Shown here in pieces: positions 32,939-42,563 of a stretch of DNA of 64,000 nt (position 1 is its first letter; each line of letters starts with the position of its first letter). Source of the stretch: Shewanella schlegeliana. Lineage in GTDB: Bacteria > Pseudomonadota > Gammaproteobacteria > Enterobacterales > Shewanellaceae. Under the pieces are notes generated by a model, which ran no database searches, was not told the origin of the DNA, and saw only the letters and a list, made by a program, of their open reading frames with translations. Location of the stretch: positions 175,979-239,978 of the forward strand of contig NZ_JAESVD010000009.1 of the NCBI RefSeq assembly GCF_016765635.1. Direction: 5' to 3'. A program made the translations under genes and the position numbers.

Positions 32939-34861
32939 ATGAGTTTATTTAAGATAAAGAAAATGCACCAAACAGCGGTCTGCGCCTTAAGCCTCGCTTT
33001 GGCTGCGACCCCGCAGCTGGGCTTTAGCCAGACAGTGCCTGCCGATAAGCAACAGGCACAGACTCATCACCATGAGTCCAATCAAGATGATTCCAACTAC
33101 TACTGCCCTATGCATCCAGAGGTGACGAGTCATGAGCCTGGTCGTTGCCCTGAGTGCAAGATGTTCCTCGTTAAAGATGAGGAAACCACACATCTACACG
33201 ATGACCACAGCGCTGCCGTCGAAAACTACTACTGCCCTATGCACCCAGAGGTGACGAGCCACGAGCCCGGTCGCTGCCCTGAGTGCAAGATGTTCCTCGT
33301 TAAAGATGAGGAAACCACACATCTGCACGACAGCCACAGCGCTGCCGTCGAAAACTACTACTGCCCTATGCACCCAGAGGTGACGAGCCACGAGCCCGGT
33401 CGTTGCCCTGAGTGCAAGATGTTCCTCGTTAAAGATGAGGAAACCACACATCTGCACGACAGCCACAGCGCCGCCGTCGAAAACTACTACTGCCCTATGC
33501 ACCCAGAGGTGACGAGCCACGAGCCCGGTCGCTGCCCTGAGTGCAAGATGTTCTTGGTAAAGGAGGAGGAAGAGGAAACTCTCTCTGATGAGCATGCTGA
33601 CCATAACCACACTGCTCAATCGATACCATCAACAGAGCAGTCTCAAGCAGATAAGATATTAAACCAACCTAAGCCAACGCTCGCCCCTGCAGCCCAGAGC
33701 AGCGGTGATGGTAATCTCAAATATGTCTGCCCAATGCACCCCCATGTCGTCTCTGATGTTCCCGGCAGCTGTCCAATTTGCGGCATGGATCTTGAGAAAG
33801 TCACCATAGGTGGAGTCGGCGAGGAAGTTGTCGTTGGTGTATCTGGTGGCATGCAGCAAGCCTTGGGTATGCGCAGCGAGCAAGTGACCAAAGGCACTCT
33901 ATGGAAGCTAGTGAAAACTATCGGCACAGTGGAGTATAACGAAAACGCCATCGGCCATAGCCACACCCGCGTTAACGGCTGGATTGAAACCCTAATGGTG
34001 CATAACGTCGGCCAGCGAGTGAAGAAAGGTCAACTACTGTATGAGCTCTATTCTCCAGAGCTGATTAATGCTCAAGATGACTATATGCAAGCCGTAAACT
34101 ACCTAAAACAAGATAAAGAACGTGGCCAAAGCTTGCTACGTAAGGCACGCCTACGTCTTGAGTTACTCGGAGTGAGTTCAGCCACAATCAAGCAGCTAGA
34201 GCGTACAGGAAAGACTATCTATCGGGTGCCATTCTATGCCGAGCAAGACGGCTTTATCAGTAAGCTTACAGTACGTCATGGCATGTATGTCCAGCCAGGT
34301 GACACCCTGTTTGAGATCGTCGACTTAAGCAGTGTATGGGTGATTGCCGATGTGTTTGAAAATGAGCAGAGCTGGCTTGAACAGGGCCGTCCCGTGGAGG
34401 TCACCTCTGCGGCTCAAGGCTTATTCGACCTCGAATCGACCATCGACTATATCTATCCAGAACTCGACCCTGTATCTCGTGCAATGCGAGTGCGGATCAA
34501 GTTAGACAATCCCGATAAACTGTTAAAGCCTGGCACTTTGGTCGATGTGAAACTCTTCGGCGGCCCTAAGCGAGAAGTACTCGCTATTCCAACCGAAGCG
34601 CTGATCCTCACGGGTCGCGAGAACCGTGTCGTAGTGCAGCGTGATGATAACCGTTTTGCTTCAGTGCCAGTCAAGGTCGGCATGATTGCTCAGGGCAAGG
34701 CCGAGATTATTGATGGCCTAACCGTTGGCGACAGGGTGATTGTTTCGGGTCAGTTTTTATTGGACTCAGAAGCGAGTATCCAAGGCAGCTTACAGCGCTT
34801 AAGTGGTAGCAATAGTAGCGAAAACAGTAGCGCTGCTAGCGATCCACACGCGAACCACTAA
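32939..34861 (+). CDS. cusB: CusB-type RND membrane fusion protein with five HMBD domains
   Basis: 640 residues: signal peptide, then four near-identical metal-binding units (residues 54-79, 97-122, 140-165, 183-208; motif YYCPMHPEVTSHEPGRCPEC), one more typical unit at ~262-286 (CPMHPHVV ... CGMDLE), then a complete adaptor (lipoyl/hairpin/beta-barrel, from ~300 on). DNA of the four units repeats with a period of ~126-129 bp. The adaptor links the inner-membrane pump to an outer-membrane channel and passes Cu+/Ag+ to it. Ordinary CusB has no such array. Confidence 0.9.
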   Translation: MSLFKIKKMHQTAVCALSLALAATPQLGFSQTVPADKQQAQTHHHESNQDDSNYYCPMHPEVTSHEPGRCPECKMFLVKDEETTHLHDDHSAAVENYYCPMHPEVTSHEPGRCPECKMFLVKDEETTHLHDSHSAAVENYYCPMHPEVTSHEPGRCPECKMFLVKDEETTHLHDSHSAAVENYYCPMHPEVTSHEPGRCPECKMFLVKEEEEETLSDEHADHNHTAQSIPSTEQSQADKILNQPKPTLAPAAQSSGDGNLKYVCPMHPHVVSDVPGSCPICGMDLEKVTIGGVGEEVVVGVSGGMQQALGMRSEQVTKGTLWKLVKTIGTVEYNENAIGHSHTRVNGWIETLMVHNVGQRVKKGQLLYELYSPELINAQDDYMQAVNYLKQDKERGQSLLRKARLRLELLGVSSATIKQLERTGKTIYRVPFYAEQDGFISKLTVRHGMYVQPGDTLFEIVDLSSVWVIADVFENEQSWLEQGRPVEVTSAAQGLFDLESTIDYIYPELDPVSRAMRVRIKLDNPDKLLKPGTLVDVKLFGGPKREVLAIPTEALILTGRENRVVVQRDDNRFASVPVKVGMIAQGKAEIIDGLTVGDRVIVSGQFLLDSEASIQGSLQRLSGSNSSENSSAASDPHANH

Positions 34862-34874
34862 TCGGAGACTGATT

Positions 34875-37800
34875 ATGTTAGAGAGAATTATCAGCGCCTC
34901 GATTAAACAGCGGGCGATGGTGTTAGTGCTTACTGCGGTGATAGCCTTAATCGGCTATCAAGCGATGCGCATGACACCCCTGGATGCACTGCCGGATCTA
35001 TCTGATGTGCAGGTTATTGTCAAAACCTCCTATCCAGGGCAAGCACCGCAGCTAGTGGAAGATCAGATTACCTATCCGTTATCTACCGCCATGCTGGCAG
35101 TGCCCGGGGCTAAGACCGTGCGTGGTTTCTCCATGTTCGGTGACTCCTATGTCTACATTATTTTCGAAGACGGTACCGACATCTATTGGGCACGTTCACG
35201 GGTTTTAGAGTACCTCTCTCAGACTCAGGGACAATTACCTGACAGCGTCACGCCAACCTTAGGTCCAGATGCCTCAGGTGTGGGTTGGGTGTTCCAATAC
35301 GCCTTAGTCGACCGTAAAGGCAAGCATGACTTAGCTCAGCTACGCTCTTTGCAGGATTGGTTTTTAAAACTTGAGCTACAAAGCGTCGAGGGCGTGTCTG
35401 AAGTGGCCACGATTGGCGGTATGGAGCAGTCCTATCAAATCATCGTCGATCCCCATAAGTTAGCCCTATATCAAATTGATTTGATGACGGTAAAAAATGC
35501 TTTAGATAACTCAAACAGCTCTACCGGCGGCTCGGTAATTGAGATGGCTGAAGCCGAGTATATGATCACCTCCACGGGTTATCGCCAAACCTTAGCTGAC
35601 TTTGAGGAGATCCCGCTAGGTATCGTATCTGAATCAGGCACACCGGTATTGATGAAAGACGTGGCGCAGCTGCGTACCGGCCCAGCCGCACGCCGTGGTA
35701 TTGCCGAGCTTAACGGTGAAGGCGAAGTGGTCGGCGGTATCGTTGTCATGCGCTACGGTGAGAACGCTCTCGCGACCATCAACAATGTTAAAGAGAAGCT
35801 CAAAGAGATAGAAAATGGCTTACCCGACGGGGTTGAGTTAGTGATCACTTACGATCGCTCTGAGCTTATTCTTAATTCGGTGGATAATCTCAAGCACAAA
35901 GTATTAGAAGAGATGCTTGTGGTCGCAGTGATCTGCTTGATCTTCCTGCTCCACGCTCGCTCAACATTAGTGGCGATCATCTCACTGCCGATCTCGATTC
36001 TCATCAGCTTTATCGTGATGAACATGATTGGCGTCAATGCCAATATCATGAGTCTAGGCGGTATCGCTATCGCCATCGGTGCGGTGGTCGACGCCGCTAT
36101 CGTGATGGTGGAGAACACCCATAAACACCTAGAACACTATCGAGAACAACATGATGGTGCCACGCCAAAGGGTGAGGCCCATTGGGAGTTGGTGCGCAAG
36201 GCATCGGTTGAAGTGGGGCCAGCGCTGTTTTTCAGCTTGCTGATCATCACTCTAAGCTTTGTGCCCGTATTTGCTCTAGAAGCGCAAGAGGGACGACTAT
36301 TCCATCCGCTAGCTTATACCAAGACCTTTGCCATGGCGGCGAGTGCGATATTGGCTATCACCTTGATCCCGGTATTAATGGGCTATTTCGTTCGCGGTAA
36401 GATCCCAGATGAGCGAAAAAACCCGATTAGCCGATTTTTAATTGCGATATACGAACCGACACTACGTCTGGTACTACGCTTCCCCAAAGTCACCATCTTA
36501 TTGGCGCTGCTGACGCTCGCTAGTGCGATTTACCCTATGACTAAGATGGGTAGCGAGTTTATGCCAGAGCTTGAAGAGGGCGACCTACTCTACATGCCAA
36601 CGACCCTTCCGAGTGTTAGTGCGGGTAAGGCGGCGGAGATCTTGCAGCAAACAGACCGACTGATAAAAACTGTGCCTGAAGTTAAGCGGGTATTCGGTAA
36701 GGTCGGTCGCGCCATGACGGCAACAGATCCGGCTCCACTGACCATGTTAGAGACCACCATCATGCTTAACCCAAGGGACACTTGGCGTGAAGGTATGACA
36801 CTGGAAGGCATTATTGCAGAGCTGCAGAAAACCGTAAAAGTGCCGGGAATGACCAATGCCTGGGTGCAGCCGATCAAAACCCGTATCGATATGCTTTCAA
36901 CAGGAGTGAGAACCCCTGTTGGCATTAAGATCTCTGGTGCCGACATCGATGAGTTACAGCGCATCGGCACAGAGATCGAAGCCGTGGTCAGCAAATTGCC
37001 AGGAACAGCATCGGCCTTTGCCCAGCGTACCAGTGGTGGTCGTTATATCGATATTGAGCCCAACCTTAAAAATGCCGCCCGTTATGGAATGACCCTCAAA
37101 GACATTCAAGACGTGGTGCAGATGGCGATTGGCGGCATGCAGGTGGGGCAATCGATTCAGGGTCAGGAACGCTATCCGATCAATATCCGCTACCCAAGGG
37201 AGTTACGCGATAGTATCGAAAAACTGGAAGATCTGCCTGTACTAACCAAGACGGGTAAATATCTCCCCCTAGGTAACCTCGCTAACATCACCATCAGCGA
37301 TGGTGCACCTATGCTTGCCAGTGAAAACGGCCGTTTGATCAGTTGGGTATTTGTCGATTTGAAAGATATCTCTATCGGCGAGTACATCACTACAGCTAGG
37401 GCTGCGCTAGATGAACAAATTAGCTTACCGCCACGCTACAGCTATAGTTTTGCTGGCCAATATGAGTATATGCAGCGAGTAGAAGCCAAAATGCAGCTGG
37501 TTGTACCGTTAATGTTAGCGGTTATCTTCATGCTACTGATGATGACCTTTAGTTCATTTATACAAGCGTCAGTGATTATGCTGAGTCTACCCTTCTCACT
37601 CGTAGGTAGCGCTTGGTTACTCTACTTCTTGAACTTCGACTTCTCGGTAGCGGTATCTGTGGGAATGATTGCACTGGCGGGCGTTGCTGCTGAGTTCGGT
37701 GTGGTGATGCAGGTTTATCTCAATAACAGCATCAGGGACCGTAAGCTCGCTGGAAACTTCAATAAACGCAGCGACTTAAGCGAAGCACTTATTCATGGCG

Positions 37801-38012
37801 CGGTTATGCGTATTCGTCCTAAGGCAATGACGGTAGCCACCATCTTCTTCGGACTACTGCCAATCATGTGGGGCAGCGGTACGGGCAATGAGGTGATGCA
37901 AAAGATTGCAGCCCCGATGGTAGGCGGCATGGTCACAGCACCACTGCTGTCGCTATTTGTGATCCCTGCGATCTACCTACTGATCTATGGACGTAAGCTC
38001 GTTAAGGACTAA
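34875..38012 (+). CDS. cusA: CusA-type Cu(I)/Ag(I) RND efflux pump
   Basis: 1045 residues from ATG 34875 (GGAG seven bases upstream; the longer frame from 34803 overlaps cusB). Twelve-segment RND pump. The membrane segment 4 motif GAVVDAAIVMVEN is that of the monovalent-cation (Cu/Ag) type rather than the Zn/Co/Ni type, and GVAAEFGVVMQVYL in the second half also matches CusA. It exports metal from periplasm and cytoplasm. No outer-membrane factor (CusC) and no CusRS or CueR gene lies beside it. Confidence 0.93.
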   Translation: MLERIISASIKQRAMVLVLTAVIALIGYQAMRMTPLDALPDLSDVQVIVKTSYPGQAPQLVEDQITYPLSTAMLAVPGAKTVRGFSMFGDSYVYIIFEDGTDIYWARSRVLEYLSQTQGQLPDSVTPTLGPDASGVGWVFQYALVDRKGKHDLAQLRSLQDWFLKLELQSVEGVSEVATIGGMEQSYQIIVDPHKLALYQIDLMTVKNALDNSNSSTGGSVIEMAEAEYMITSTGYRQTLADFEEIPLGIVSESGTPVLMKDVAQLRTGPAARRGIAELNGEGEVVGGIVVMRYGENALATINNVKEKLKEIENGLPDGVELVITYDRSELILNSVDNLKHKVLEEMLVVAVICLIFLLHARSTLVAIISLPISILISFIVMNMIGVNANIMSLGGIAIAIGAVVDAAIVMVENTHKHLEHYREQHDGATPKGEAHWELVRKASVEVGPALFFSLLIITLSFVPVFALEAQEGRLFHPLAYTKTFAMAASAILAITLIPVLMGYFVRGKIPDERKNPISRFLIAIYEPTLRLVLRFPKVTILLALLTLASAIYPMTKMGSEFMPELEEGDLLYMPTTLPSVSAGKAAEILQQTDRLIKTVPEVKRVFGKVGRAMTATDPAPLTMLETTIMLNPRDTWREGMTLEGIIAELQKTVKVPGMTNAWVQPIKTRIDMLSTGVRTPVGIKISGADIDELQRIGTEIEAVVSKLPGTASAFAQRTSGGRYIDIEPNLKNAARYGMTLKDIQDVVQMAIGGMQVGQSIQGQERYPINIRYPRELRDSIEKLEDLPVLTKTGKYLPLGNLANITISDGAPMLASENGRLISWVFVDLKDISIGEYITTARAALDEQISLPPRYSYSFAGQYEYMQRVEAKMQLVVPLMLAVIFMLLMMTFSSFIQASVIMLSLPFSLVGSAWLLYFLNFDFSVAVSVGMIALAGVAAEFGVVMQVYLNNSIRDRKLAGNFNKRSDLSEALIHGAVMRIRPKAMTVATIFFGLLPIMWGSGTGNEVMQKIAAPMVGGMVTAPLLSLFVIPAIYLLIYGRKLVKD

Positions 38013-38032
38013 GTGAGACCCTAGGTTAAAAG

Positions 38033-38066
38033 GCTTAATTAGCAGCGCTACCGCTGCTAATTAAGC
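38033..38066. terminator. Bidirectional terminator after cusA
   Basis: A perfect 15-bp stem (GCTTAATTAGCAGCG and its complement) with loop CTAC between two convergent genes. There is no clear T-run, but the stem is very stable. Confidence 0.65.
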
Positions 38067-38078
38067 ATATTCCGGTGA

Positions 38079-38348
38079 TTAACCACCTGACTCACTGACC
38101 ACTCGACCAGAGCTCAATAGTCGCTGCGCTTCTCGTTCATCACGATCCCGCTGCGCTTGCGTGGTACATTTACGCACTGGCATACGCGATCCTGTCACTG
38201 TTATTTTTTCACATCGGTAACCATTATTTTTAGCGCTGGTATTTGTTTGTGCCTCAGCTCCGCCCTCGGCTGCTTCATTCGTTGAGCCACAGGCTGATAG
38301 CAGTATCACTGTTGCCGATAGTCCTACCCATTTCAGTTTCTTCAACAT
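38079..38348 (-). CDS. Small lipoprotein
   Basis: 89 residues from ATG 38348 (GGAG upstream). Lipoprotein signal with lipobox LSAC, the acylated Cys at residue ~20. The mature part holds CEKITVTGSRMPVRKCTT, a short motif seen in small lipoproteins of this genus by recall, with two Cys that could form a disulfide. Function unknown. Confidence 0.72.
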   Translation of the reverse strand: MLKKLKWVGLSATVILLSACGSTNEAAEGGAEAQTNTSAKNNGYRCEKITVTGSRMPVRKCTTQAQRDRDEREAQRLLSSGRVVSESGG

Positions 38349-38552
38349 TATTATCTCCATGGCCAAAAGCCTTTTATTTTTTGTGCAAAATACATACTGA
38401 ACAACCAAGCTATCAAACACGCTTTAAATAAAAAACAGCAAGATACAAACTGATACCAATCAGTATAAAAAGTTGCTCTAGCCAGAATGTATTTTTTAAC
38501 TCCCCCCATGGCATATAGATAAGGTATGGCAACCCTTATGAAATACATTCAG

Positions 38553-38577
38553 CAAAAAAAACACGCCGATTGGCGTG
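38553..38577 (-). terminator. Terminator of the VOC gene
   Basis: CACGCC (38562-38567)/GGCGTG (38572-38577). Read leftward it is followed by a run of T. Confidence 0.7.
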
Positions 38578-38603
38578 CTTTCAACTCAATATAGGTGTGT
38601 TAT

Positions 38604-39410
38604 TTAACTCACCATACGCAACTCAATAATCGAAAAGAAGCCACCATCAGGATCGTTAATCACCGCAAAACGGCCCACATTCGGGATATCGGTTGGCGGC
38701 ACACAAACCTTGCCACCAAGTTGCTCAACCTGCGCCGCTTTGTCATCACAGCTTTCAACGGTAAAATAAAGCATCCAATGGGCAGGCAAATCACCCCACT
38801 CTTCAGTCATCGCCATCATGCCGCCGATATCCTGCGCTCCGACTTGCCACTCGGTATAATCCATCCCTTCGATATGACTATCTCTTGTTCCCCAGCCAAA
38901 AATATGGGGATAAAACCTCTTTGCCTCCTGCGGTTCTCGACAGGCTAACTCTACCCAGCAGAGTGTGTGAGCCTCGGCTGCGCGCTGAGCCCCCAGATGA
39001 TTTTTAGCTTGCCAAAGTGCAAACCTCGCGCCCTCTGGATCTTGGACAATCGCCATGCGTCCAGCCTCACCGACATCATGGGGACCAATCACCAAGGTAC
39101 CACCCGCTCCGATGACATCAACTAACGATGAATCAAGATTTTCAACCGCAAAATACACAGTCCACTGGGTGGTATCACCATTAGCCACCATCTCTTCTGG
39201 CAACTGATACATGGCCCCAATATCATCACCATCGATCGCTATCATGCTATATATTCCCTGCGGAATCGGCATATCGATAATCTCCCAGCCAAATAGGCTG
39301 CTATAAAACTGCTTGCTTGCACTGATATTCAGAGAGGCTAACTCAATCCAGCATGGCTGGCCTTGAAAATATTGGTCAACTTTCATCACGGGTTCCATCA
39401 CTAACGCCAT
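38604..39410 (-). CDS. Two-domain VOC (glyoxalase/bleomycin-resistance-like) protein
   Basis: 268 residues from ATG 39410, chosen because AAGGA lies just upstream; M at 39398 and 39386 are alternatives. Two tandem VOC domains: first WIELASLNISASKQFYSSLFGW ... AIVQDPEGARFALWQ, second WVELACREPQEAKRFYPHIFGW ... VINDPDGGFFSI. Such proteins bind a metal and catalyse varied reactions or bind small molecules. Substrate unknown. Confidence 0.82.
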   Translation of the reverse strand: MALVMEPVMKVDQYFQGQPCWIELASLNISASKQFYSSLFGWEIIDMPIPQGIYSMIAIDGDDIGAMYQLPEEMVANGDTTQWTVYFAVENLDSSLVDVIGAGGTLVIGPHDVGEAGRMAIVQDPEGARFALWQAKNHLGAQRAAEAHTLCWVELACREPQEAKRFYPHIFGWGTRDSHIEGMDYTEWQVGAQDIGGMMAMTEEWGDLPAHWMLYFTVESCDDKAAQVEQLGGKVCVPPTDIPNVGRFAVINDPDGGFFSIIELRMVS

Positions 39411-39586
39411 CCTAATCCTTTGAGTTAAGACCGATTTGCGCCAGCTGTCCAACTATCACCGGTAAATGATGCAAACCAGACTGAGTGATCGATTAAATTA
39501 GCTAGAAACACAAGCGGTGGAAAATGGGATAGGTTTGATCTTGTGGGCTATAATCTAGATCCAGCCATCATCAAGGAGGAGTGTGA

Positions 39587-40765
39587 GTGCCTGTATTAGA
39601 GCGAAGCCTACGATACCTCTTTGCCCCAATTGTTCTCGCGTTCATTGGTATCACCATGATCCAACAGTTGACGGTAACATGGCAGGAATGGCTACCTAAG
39701 TTTGACGAGCTACCCTATTACCTTTTAACGCTTTCAGCAGTACTCGCACTGCAATTTAACTGTGGGCGCATTAGCTACTTATCGATACTGTTACTGATCT
39801 ATTACTATCTTAGCCAATCCGCCCCACCAGCCATATTTGACCAAGACCAGATCTTTCTTGCTGGTACGCTAATCATCACTTTTTTTGCTGTCAGCAAGGA
39901 TAGAAGCCCATTTTCAATCCATATTTTCAAAGTCTTATTGGGGGTTTCTCTTTGCTTTGCGATTGCTTTTGCCTGGAAGACAGGTGCTTCTGGGTTGGCA
40001 TCCTTTAACATTAATCAGCTGCCGAGTACGCTTAACTTGATCGCCTCCCTGTATCTACCCGTTGGGATCTCCTGCATAGTGATCAGCATCTATACGGTTT
40101 GGCACGCAACAGGAACCAACTCATCCATTGCGCTGACACAGTTTATTTGGCTATTTCACTTCTACCTTCCCAATGAATTGTCACTCGCCATCCTGCTATC
40201 TATGCTAGCTGCCGCGTATCTGTTCTCCATGCTGTTCGCGCTCTATGCGCTAGCCTATAAAGATGAATTAACCGGGCTCGCCTCCCGACGAGCCTTAAAT
40301 ACCATGGCATTATCTCTCAATAACCATTACAGCCTAGCGATGGTGGATATCGATCATTTCAAACGCTTTAACGATACCTATGGCCACGATGTTGGCGATC
40401 AGGTGTTGCGTTTAGTGGCAAAAAAACTGAGTAAAGTGAAAGGCGGTGGGCAGGTCTTTCGTTACGGCGGAGAGGAGTTTACGATTGTGTTTGAAAACAA
40501 AGATATTGAGTTAGTACTTCCATACCTGGAGGAGATTAGACAAAAAATCGATCATTACGATATCGTACTGCGTAATGAAGGCCGTAAGCTCACTTCAAAG
40601 TCAGATAGGGAAACCACCCACAAGCCTAATCCAAAAGTTAATATCACCATCTCAATTGGCGTTGCCGAACAACATGGTGAAACCTCATTTGAAAACACCC
40701 TTAAGCGCGCAGATGAAGCATTATACAAAGCGAAGAATAACGGAAGAAACTGTGTATTTGCCTAA
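39587..40765 (+). CDS. Membrane diguanylate cyclase
   Basis: 392 residues. About seven hydrophobic segments up to residue 225, then a GGDEF domain with DELTGLASRRA, MVDIDHFKRFND and active site GGEEF at 294-298, so it probably makes c-di-GMP. The place of the inhibitory RxxD site just before GGEEF reads KGGG, so product inhibition through that site is unlikely. The start is GTG with a strong AAGGAGGA upstream. Confidence 0.88.
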   Translation: MPVLERSLRYLFAPIVLAFIGITMIQQLTVTWQEWLPKFDELPYYLLTLSAVLALQFNCGRISYLSILLLIYYYLSQSAPPAIFDQDQIFLAGTLIITFFAVSKDRSPFSIHIFKVLLGVSLCFAIAFAWKTGASGLASFNINQLPSTLNLIASLYLPVGISCIVISIYTVWHATGTNSSIALTQFIWLFHFYLPNELSLAILLSMLAAAYLFSMLFALYALAYKDELTGLASRRALNTMALSLNNHYSLAMVDIDHFKRFNDTYGHDVGDQVLRLVAKKLSKVKGGGQVFRYGGEEFTIVFENKDIELVLPYLEEIRQKIDHYDIVLRNEGRKLTSKSDRETTHKPNPKVNITISIGVAEQHGETSFENTLKRADEALYKAKNNGRNCVFA

Positions 40766-40817
40766 GTTACGACAACTTGGTTAGCAGCAAACAAACTGAG
40801 CTGTAGACTAGATGAAG

Positions 40818-40849
40818 ATGACCCCAAGTTTTTAAGCTTGGGGTTATCT
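40818..40849. terminator. Bidirectional terminator
   Basis: GATGACCCCAAG/CTTGGGGTTATC stem (one G-T pair) with a loop of TTTTTAAG, between convergent genes. Confidence 0.72.
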
Positions 40850-40862
40850 TTATTGAGCTAGA

Positions 40863-42086
40863 TTAGATGGAATAGAAGTAGTAGATTTGCGACTTCATTC
40901 TTATCACGATGCCGCGGATCACATCTAAGAAAGCTAGAAACTCTATCGGCTTAGTACCAGATATCCATGCAAGACCCACAGAACCAACAGGAATATCGTA
41001 ATCACCGGTTTCGGTCAGTTTTAGCCTGACAAAATGGTGCTTATTATTGAGGTTTTGCCCAGTAGTTTGCCTAACATTGTCATCTAAAGCCACCAAGCGC
41101 CCTTGCGCCTCACCTGTCGCTTCAACGATACCTTCGACTTCGGCACTAAACACCTTTCCGGGGTAAACCGCAGAGGCAAACTCGGCCATCTGACCCACCT
41201 TAACATTGCGAATGGCCTGATGATTCACCCGCATCAATACGTACTTTTCATTGGTGTACATCTGCATACGTGGTGCCACTCCAACATACTGACCTTCACG
41301 CATGATGAAGTTGGTCACGTAGCCATCGGTTGGCGCATAGATCTTAGTGTTATCTAGATTCCACTGAGCCTGTGCCACATTCTCATGTTCGCTATTGAGA
41401 TCCGATTGACGACTCTCTACCGCAAGACGGGATTTCTCGATATTTAGCAGCGCCGTATGCTCTGCCATCTCAGCCTTCTCTATTTGAGTCGAGTAGGTTT
41501 GCTGCTGCGCCTTAGCGAGATCCACTGCCGTTTGCTGCTCATCTAACTGGCTCTTGGTGATAGTGTCTGGTACCACACGATTCTGCTCAATAAAGCGCGC
41601 CAGTGTCTTCTGTTTCCAAGCCAAATCTTTCGATGCTGCATCGAGCTGATTCTTAGTAATACTGACATCGGCTAGAGCGACTTCATGCTGCTTAAGCGCA
41701 AGCTTTACATCTTCATTTGCCAGCGACAGACTCACTTTTGCAGTTTCCTGCGCCACCAATGCCTTATTTAGCGCAATTTGATAAGGCTCGGCATCGAGGT
41801 CATAAATTAGCTGGTCAGCCTCAACCTTCTCATTAGGCTGAACATAGATATTCTCAACTTTACCGCGGATCTGAGAGTTTGCCGGACGCAGCTGAATATG
41901 GGGTGATTGCACTACGGAGCCGCCAGAGAGATCCATCGGGGTATAATTAAGCAGACCCACCCAGACAAACATCAACCAGCCCGTACCACCTAAGTAGGCA
42001 AACGCTTTACTATAGGTATTCCAAGGCATACCTACTAGGCGAAGTAGATAAATAAACAGTGCCCATACCGCTAAGCCTTCAAGCAT
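40863..42086 (-). CDS. HlyD-family membrane fusion protein (YibH-like)
   Basis: 407 residues: two hydrophobic segments near the N-terminus, then a biotinyl-lipoyl-like half (GKVENIYVQPNEKVEADQLIYDLD), a long coiled coil (residues ~115-235) and the second lipoyl half (IYAPTDGYVTNFIMREGQYV). It overlaps the DUF3302 gene by 8 bp, as in the yibI-yibH pair of E. coli. No matching efflux pump gene is adjacent, so its partner is unknown. GAGGAG precedes the ATG. Confidence 0.82.
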   Translation of the reverse strand: MLEGLAVWALFIYLLRLVGMPWNTYSKAFAYLGGTGWLMFVWVGLLNYTPMDLSGGSVVQSPHIQLRPANSQIRGKVENIYVQPNEKVEADQLIYDLDAEPYQIALNKALVAQETAKVSLSLANEDVKLALKQHEVALADVSITKNQLDAASKDLAWKQKTLARFIEQNRVVPDTITKSQLDEQQTAVDLAKAQQQTYSTQIEKAEMAEHTALLNIEKSRLAVESRQSDLNSEHENVAQAQWNLDNTKIYAPTDGYVTNFIMREGQYVGVAPRMQMYTNEKYVLMRVNHQAIRNVKVGQMAEFASAVYPGKVFSAEVEGIVEATGEAQGRLVALDDNVRQTTGQNLNNKHHFVRLKLTETGDYDIPVGSVGLAWISGTKPIEFLAFLDVIRGIVIRMKSQIYYFYSI

Positions 42087-42426
42087 TGGTTTGCTCCTCT
42101 TTTACTGCCGAATCATTCGTTGTCGCTTGCGGCTCTTGCTCTCGCCATACATCTCTGATCCTGCGCAGCGCTTTCTCTCCATCGACAAAGGCAACGATTA
42201 CCGCAATAACCCATACCCAATGCCAAATAAAACCTATCCAGGTAAGTGCGGTGATAAGGCCTATCTGGTGATGCTGCTCTTTATGCGCCTTATTGATTGG
42301 TAACTCATGGATCTTCCAAAATCCAAATGCCGCCGCAGCAACCGTCGCCACCATCACCACGGCAGCAACACCATGCAGGGCCGTATCAACGCCTGTATCT
42401 ACAAATGGCATACTGAACAAGCTCAT
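42079..42426 (-). CDS. DUF3302 membrane protein (YibI/YiaW-like)
   Basis: 115 residues from ATG 42426 (GAGG upstream). Two or three hydrophobic segments and the DUF3302 pattern of residues KIHELPINKAHKEQHHQIG followed by LTWIGFIWHWVWVIAVI. It is paired with the HlyD-like gene that it overlaps. The role is unknown. Confidence 0.75.
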   Translation of the reverse strand: MSLFSMPFVDTGVDTALHGVAAVVMVATVAAAAFGFWKIHELPINKAHKEQHHQIGLITALTWIGFIWHWVWVIAVIVAFVDGEKALRRIRDVWREQEPQATTNDSAVKEEQTNA

Positions 42427-42563
42427 AGGAATAAACCTCAAAAAAGTGTTTTGGCTGCGTAGTTTGCCTTTTCTTTTCATCACCACAAGACGAGCCACAC
42501 TTATGTATCAATTACCACCAATTTATGATTCAATTAGGTCGCCACAAGCTTAGGATATTCACC

